Source: Cryobacterium sp. CG_9.6 (GTDB lineage: Bacteria; Actinomycetota; Actinomycetes; Actinomycetales; Microbacteriaceae). Taken from it: DNA of 64,000 nt. The notes under the pieces are model-generated. The model was not told the origin of the DNA. It worked only from the letters and a program-made list of their open reading frames with translations, and did no database searches. The DNA is taken from positions 1,674,001 to 1,738,000 of the forward strand of contig NZ_JARXUZ010000001.1 of assembly GCF_029893365.1 (NCBI RefSeq). The letters run 5' to 3'. Positions 60,318 through 64,000 of this stretch are shown here, piece by piece. The position numbers and the translations under genes are program-made. Every line of letters starts with the position of its first letter. The first letter of the stretch is position 1.

Positions 60318-61454
60318 ATGACGGAAAACCCCCTCGGCTTCGGCGTCCCCGCACCACGGATCGGTCGAGATCTGGCCCAGCGCGTCGTTGACCAGGTGGC
60401 GCCGAGTCTGACCTACAACGTCAACATCATGGATGCCGCGGGCGTGATTATCGGGTCCATGGATGCTGTTCGGGTGGGTGAACTGCACGCAGGTGCCCGG
60501 GAGGCTGCACATCGCCGCGACACGGTGCAGATCAACCCCGGCGACGAAGCGGGTGGAACCCGACCGGGAGTGAATATCCCGCTTCTTCTCGACGGCCAGG
60601 TGGTGGCCGTGGTCGGCGTGACCGGTGACCCTGTGCTCGTCCTGCCCGTTGCTCAGGTGCTTGTTCTGGCCATTCAGATGCTGCTGGCGCAAGATCAGGT
60701 CCGTGACATCTCGTCGTGGCGTGAGTCGGCCACCCGCGACATTCTGGAGAGCCTCACGCTCGGTCACCTGACGGAGAGCCAGCTCGTCGCCCAGCTGCAC
60801 CGCATCGATGCCCCCCTGCAGCCGCCCTGGAATCTGACCGCCGTCATTCCGGTCAGTGGGGAACGTCGGAGTGGACCGGTGCGGGTACTTCGAACCCTGC
60901 GTGACGTCTCCGGTATCGCGACCGCCGAGATCAACGGTGCCGTCTGGGTGCTGACGGGGTCGTCGAGTTCCCTCACCCTCGCCCTGGTGAAAAAACGCTT
61001 ACAGCAGTCCTCATCCACGGTGCGATTTCTGTCCGGCCGAGTGGCCGCCTCGATGAGTGACTTGGTCAGTGATGCCCAGCGCCTCCAGCTGATCCTGACG
61101 ACGCCCGCACTGATTCCCGCTCAGACAGAGACTCGCCTTGCGGCGCTGAGTCTTGAGGTTGCGGTTGCCTCACTGCCCCCCACCCTCGTTGACGACACCG
61201 CGCGAACGGTGCTCGTTCGTGTAGGTGTCACCCTCCGTGAGACGGCGAGGACCTTTCTTGCCGAAGGGCTATCGATCACCCGTGCCGCCCGGGAGCTGCA
61301 CGTGCATCGCAACACGGTTGTGCAGCGGCTGGATCGCTTGCAGCTGCTGACCGGGCTCGATATTCGCCAGTTCAACGCGGCCATGACCATGAACGTGGCC
61401 CTCCTGGCCGACACGGCAGGAAATGTGCACGCTGCACAGGGTGAGGCCGAATAA
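60318..61454 (+). CDS. CdaR-type sugar-diacid regulator
   Basis: A 378-residue activator-type regulator. The N-terminal sugar-diacid-recognition domain (about 8-140) has QRVVDQVAPSLTYNVNIMDAAGVIIGS and INPGDEAGGTRPGVNIPLLLDGQVVAVVGVTGDP. The C-terminal PucR/CdaR helix-turn-helix has LSITRAARELHVHRNTVVQRLDRLQLLTGLDI (about 320-352). CdaR senses glucarate/galactarate/glycerate and activates their genes. Directly followed by glycerate kinase and GntP, so it should control them. The longer frame from 60231 contains the LexA-box half and is unlikely. Confidence 0.88.
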   Translation: MTENPLGFGVPAPRIGRDLAQRVVDQVAPSLTYNVNIMDAAGVIIGSMDAVRVGELHAGAREAAHRRDTVQINPGDEAGGTRPGVNIPLLLDGQVVAVVGVTGDPVLVLPVAQVLVLAIQMLLAQDQVRDISSWRESATRDILESLTLGHLTESQLVAQLHRIDAPLQPPWNLTAVIPVSGERRSGPVRVLRTLRDVSGIATAEINGAVWVLTGSSSSLTLALVKKRLQQSSSTVRFLSGRVAASMSDLVSDAQRLQLILTTPALIPAQTETRLAALSLEVAVASLPPTLVDDTARTVLVRVGVTLRETARTFLAEGLSITRAARELHVHRNTVVQRLDRLQLLTGLDIRQFNAAMTMNVALLADTAGNVHAAQGEAE

Positions 61455-61456
61455 CC

Positions 61457-61472
61457 ACCCATAATTATGGGT
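61457..61472. promoter_or_regulatory. Perfect 16-bp palindrome, candidate CdaR operator
   Basis: ACCCATAATTATGGGT, two bases after the cdaR stop codon and about 35 bp upstream of the glycerate kinase -10 box (TAGCCT, 61506-61511). Confidence 0.6.
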
Positions 61473-61505
61473 TCAATGCACCTAAGAGTTCGACGTGACG
61501 CACAC

Positions 61506-61511
61506 TAGCCT
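61506..61511 (+). promoter_or_regulatory. -10 box of leaderless glycerate kinase gene
   Basis: TAGCCT, 6 nt, then ATG 61518. Confidence 0.5.
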
Positions 61512-61517
61512 GTTCAC

Positions 61518-62678
61518 ATGAACGATCGTACGGCGCTGACGCCGCTCACCATAGTGATCGCGCCCGATTCGTTCAAAGGCAGCCTGACGGCGGCCGAAGC
61601 CGCGGCAGCAATGGCGCACGGCGTGCAGGATGTGCTGGGGGCGGCGGCTCGCGTCGTGCTGTGCCCCATGGCCGATGGCGGTGAGGGCACCCTCGAGACC
61701 ATTGCAGCTGCCTGGGGGGTGGAACCGCGCAGCCTCCGCACCGTTGACGCGCTCGGGCGTGTGCGCACCGCCCGGTACGGTGTGTCCGCTGATGCCCGCA
61801 TGGGCCTGATCGAAGCTGCCGAGTCAAACGGGCTTCCCCTCGTCACCGATGTGTTGCTGCAACCACAGCGGGCCGACACGTTTGGGGTGGGACTGCTCGC
61901 CCGAGAGTTGCTTGAGCAGAACGTGGAAGAAATTCTGCTGTGCGTCGGTGGCTCGGCGAGCACCGACGGGGGAACCGGCCTGCTCAGCGCCCTCGGGGTG
62001 AGATTTTGTGATGCCACCGGGGAACCGGTGCCACCCGGCGGAGGCGGACTTGCTGCCATCGTTTCGATCGATGTGTCCGAGCTTCACCCCCGTGCCCGAG
62101 CCGTCCGCTGGCGCGTGGCGGTCGACGTGAACAACCCGCCCTGCGGTCCCCGCGGGGCCGCCGCGGTGTTCGGCCCGCAGAAAGGTGCCGACCCACACGA
62201 CATCGAGGCGCTCGATGCCGGCCTCGCCAATTTGGCCGCGGTCGTGCGCTCCGCCACCGGCGAAGACATGCGTGACCGGGCTGGGGCCGGAGCCGCGGGC
62301 GGTATGCCCGTCACCCTCGTACCGCTCCTCGGCGCCGAGATGGTGCCCGGGTCAACACTGGTAGCGGATGCCGTGGGTCTGGACGCCCTGCTGGCAACCG
62401 CCGACCTCGTCCTGACCGGAGAGGGCAGTTTCGACAGCCAATCCCTCGGCGGCAAGGTTGCCGTTGCCGTTGCCCACCGCGCCCCGGAGGGCTGCCCGGT
62501 GGTGGTCATTGCCGGTCGGGTCGCGCTCTCGGCTGCCGAGACCCGGGCAGCCGGTATCACCGCTGCCCTGTCGATTGCCGGTGGCCCCGCCACCCTTGCT
62601 GAACTCCAACGACACGCGAGCGAACGGGTGCGCGACACCACCGCCCACGCCGTCGCCCTGATCTGTCCCCAACACTGA
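61518..62678 (+). CDS. Glycerate kinase (GarK/GlxK type)
   Basis: A 386-residue type-1 glycerate kinase. The N-terminal IAPDSFKGSLTAAEAAAAM signature is followed by CPMADGGEGTLETI, then LCVGGSASTDGGTGLLSALG, GPRGAAAVFGPQKGA, GAGAAGGMPVTLVPLLGAEMVPGS and TGEGSFDSQSLGGKV. It phosphorylates D-glycerate to 2-phosphoglycerate, the last step of glucarate/glyoxylate-derived glycerate use. Placed between cdaR and gntP as one catabolic unit. A 17-bp tandem repeat covers its stop codon. Confidence 0.93.
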   Translation: MNDRTALTPLTIVIAPDSFKGSLTAAEAAAAMAHGVQDVLGAAARVVLCPMADGGEGTLETIAAAWGVEPRSLRTVDALGRVRTARYGVSADARMGLIEAAESNGLPLVTDVLLQPQRADTFGVGLLARELLEQNVEEILLCVGGSASTDGGTGLLSALGVRFCDATGEPVPPGGGGLAAIVSIDVSELHPRARAVRWRVAVDVNNPPCGPRGAAAVFGPQKGADPHDIEALDAGLANLAAVVRSATGEDMRDRAGAGAAGGMPVTLVPLLGAEMVPGSTLVADAVGLDALLATADLVLTGEGSFDSQSLGGKVAVAVAHRAPEGCPVVVIAGRVALSAAETRAAGITAALSIAGGPATLAELQRHASERVRDTTAHAVALICPQH

Positions 62679-62717
62679 CCTTTAACCAACACTCACCTCT
62701 AACCAACACTGACCCGC
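62667..62717 (+). repeat. Three 17-bp tandem units over the glycerate kinase stop codon
   Basis: AACCAACACTSACCTCT-like units at 62667-62683 (diverged), 62684-62700 and 62701-62717. The first copy contains the TGA stop. Confidence 0.65.
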
Positions 62718-62766
62718 ACCGCCGTTTTTGCCACACCGTTCCGTCTGCAACTGAAAGGCTCTCTCA

Positions 62767-64000
62767 ATGCTGAGCATTGCCATCCTGGTGACCCTCGTGG
62801 CCGCCATCGTCTTCGCCACGGCGAAACTCAAGATCAATCCGTTCCTGGCTCTGCTGGGTGCGGCACTCGTGGGCGGGTTTGCCTTCCGGCTGCCGGTTGA
62901 CACGATCGCACCCACCATGACCACGGCGTTCGGCGCCACCCTCGGTAACATCGGGCTCATTATTCTGTTCGGCACGATCATCGGTGTCATTCTGGAACGC
63001 ACCGGTTCTGCCATCGCCATGGCCGAAGCGTTGATTCGGCTGTTGGGCACCCGGTTTCCGACCCTGACCATGAGCATCATCGGGTTCATTGTGTCCATCC
63101 CGGTGTTCTGTGACTCGGGTTTCGTCATTCTCAACTCCCTCAAGAAGGCCATTGCCGCGCGCACCCAGGTGTCGCTGGTGGCCATGACCATCGCACTGAT
63201 GACCGGCCTGTATGCCACCCACGTGTTCGTCCCGCCGACACCCGGACCGCTCGCGGCGGCTGGCAACCTGAATATCATCGACCAGCTGGGGCTCATCATC
63301 GGGTTCGGGTTGATCGCTGCCCTGGTGTCGGCCGCGGCCGGACTGCTGTGGGCCAATCGCTTTCTGAAGAAAGACATCCAGCTGCTGCCCGAGCCTGCGG
63401 GGGAGGAGAACGACCTCAGCCGGGAATACGACCAGTTACGTTCCGGCTACGGCACACTTCCCAACGCCTTCCTAGCCTTTCTCCCCATTTTGGCCCCGAT
63501 CGTTCTGATCTGTATCGCGTCCATTGCAAAGCTTCCCGCCGCTCCATTCGGTGACTCGGGACTCTTCATCGCCATTGTCTTCCTGGGCACGCCCGTCATC
63601 GCCCTGATGGTCGGCCTTGTGGCCGCTCTGTTTTTGCTCCGCGGTGCGAACAAACTCACCACGTTTGGGGACAACGTGAACGAAGGCATCCGTATCTCGG
63701 CACCGATCCTCCTGATCACGGCGTCGGGAGCGGCGTTCGGGTCGATCCTGGCCGCATCCGACCTCACCGACTACCTCGGTAGCACGTTGTCGACTCTCGG
63801 TCTCGGACTCGTGGTGCCGTTCGTTATCTCCGCCGCTCTCAAGACCGCGCAGGGATCCTCCACCGTGGCCATGGTCACGACCTCGGTGCTGCTGCTCCCG
63901 CTACTCCCGGCGCTGGGGCTTGATTCGGACATGGGCCGGGTGCTCTCCGTTCTGGCCATCGGAGCCGGTGCCATGGTTGTCTCGCACGCCAATGACAGTT
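62767..64000 (+). CDS. gntP: GntP family gluconate/glycerate:H+ symporter (3' end outside window)
   Basis: At least 411 residues, open to the last base. Hydrophobic with about twelve helices. FGATLGNIGLIILFGTIIGVILERTGSA and SIPVFCDSGFVIL near residue 115 and THVFVPPTPGPLAAA near 155 are GntP signatures; the last visible motif, AQGSSTVAMVTTS, is shared by the family. It imports gluconate-like acids. It is 88 bp after the glycerate kinase gene, so it likely forms one operon under CdaR control. ATG 62767 has GAAAGG upstream. Confidence 0.9.
   Translation, partial: MLSIAILVTLVAAIVFATAKLKINPFLALLGAALVGGFAFRLPVDTIAPTMTTAFGATLGNIGLIILFGTIIGVILERTGSAIAMAEALIRLLGTRFPTLTMSIIGFIVSIPVFCDSGFVILNSLKKAIAARTQVSLVAMTIALMTGLYATHVFVPPTPGPLAAAGNLNIIDQLGLIIGFGLIAALVSAAAGLLWANRFLKKDIQLLPEPAGEENDLSREYDQLRSGYGTLPNAFLAFLPILAPIVLICIASIAKLPAAPFGDSGLFIAIVFLGTPVIALMVGLVAALFLLRGANKLTTFGDNVNEGIRISAPILLITASGAAFGSILAASDLTDYLGSTLSTLGLGLVVPFVISAALKTAQGSSTVAMVTTSVLLLPLLPALGLDSDMGRVLSVLAIGAGAMVVSHANDS

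Noticed and set aside
1..64000. Search by eye for tRNA, rRNA, riboswitch and CRISPR features
   Set aside because: Nothing with convincing cloverleaf, conserved core or repeat-spacer pattern was found, although a covariance search was not possible.

Overview
The window is 64 kb of high-GC, densely coded bacterial DNA. It looks like an actinobacterium of the Microbacteriaceae type. Supporting signs are a broken DUF222/HNH (13E12-type) gene, HelD, a standalone maltokinase, a DUF6504-dnaE2 SOS cassette, many apparently leaderless genes (a TAnnnT -10 box 5-7 nt before ATG/GTG) and frequent GCGGATGC octamers. No rRNA, tRNA or CRISPR array was seen. Family names come from motif recognition by eye; no database search was run.

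Layout. 1-14.9 kb is mainly housekeeping: end of an antiporter, GNAT, LysE exporter, ArfB, NUDIX hydrolase, DEAD-box helicase, YbaK deacylase, a VOC dioxygenase behind a likely MarR-type operator, a decayed DUF222/HNH gene, FadD, and small membrane proteins. 15.0-16.1 kb is a complete IS481-type element with a 6-bp target duplication, sitting exactly on the stop codon of a secreted CBM2-GH18 chitinase. 17.6-23.2 kb holds a 2H phosphoesterase, a luciferase-like oxidoreductase, a MhuD-like haem-degrading enzyme, a 15-codon ORF coupled to an unknown gene, and an alpha/beta hydrolase.

23.2-29.9 kb is a tightly overlapping jetA-jetB-jetC operon (Wadjet/MksFEB-type SMC complex). The nuclease gene jetD is absent. 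Its place, in a 4-bp stop/start overlap, is taken by a 2OG-Fe(II) oxygenase. This is one of the two most interesting loci. CorA, HelD, a quinone-oxidoreductase-like enzyme, an aldo/keto reductase, an MFS carrier and a GAF-LuxR regulator follow.

37.5-45.2 kb is an accessory surface/secondary-metabolism-like region: a membrane GT2 glycosyltransferase with a small membrane partner, an unknown protein, and an ATP-grasp gene cut in two by an IS3-family element. Divergent from these is a two-gene unit: a small protein resembling an I9 protease propeptide, then a 682-residue protein with a HEXXHXXGXXD metalloprotease core between two sets of four hemopexin repeats. This is the second stand-out locus.

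45.2-64 kb carries a maltokinase, fatty-acid oxidation genes (acyl-CoA dehydrogenase, enoyl-CoA hydratase) with a divergent TetR regulator, a SARP-type regulator opposite a flotillin, a YbdK ligase, a class A PBP, a LexA-boxed DUF6504-dnaE2 mutagenesis cassette without imuA/imuB, and finally a CdaR regulator, glycerate kinase and GntP permease unit for glycerate/gluconate use, cut by the window end.
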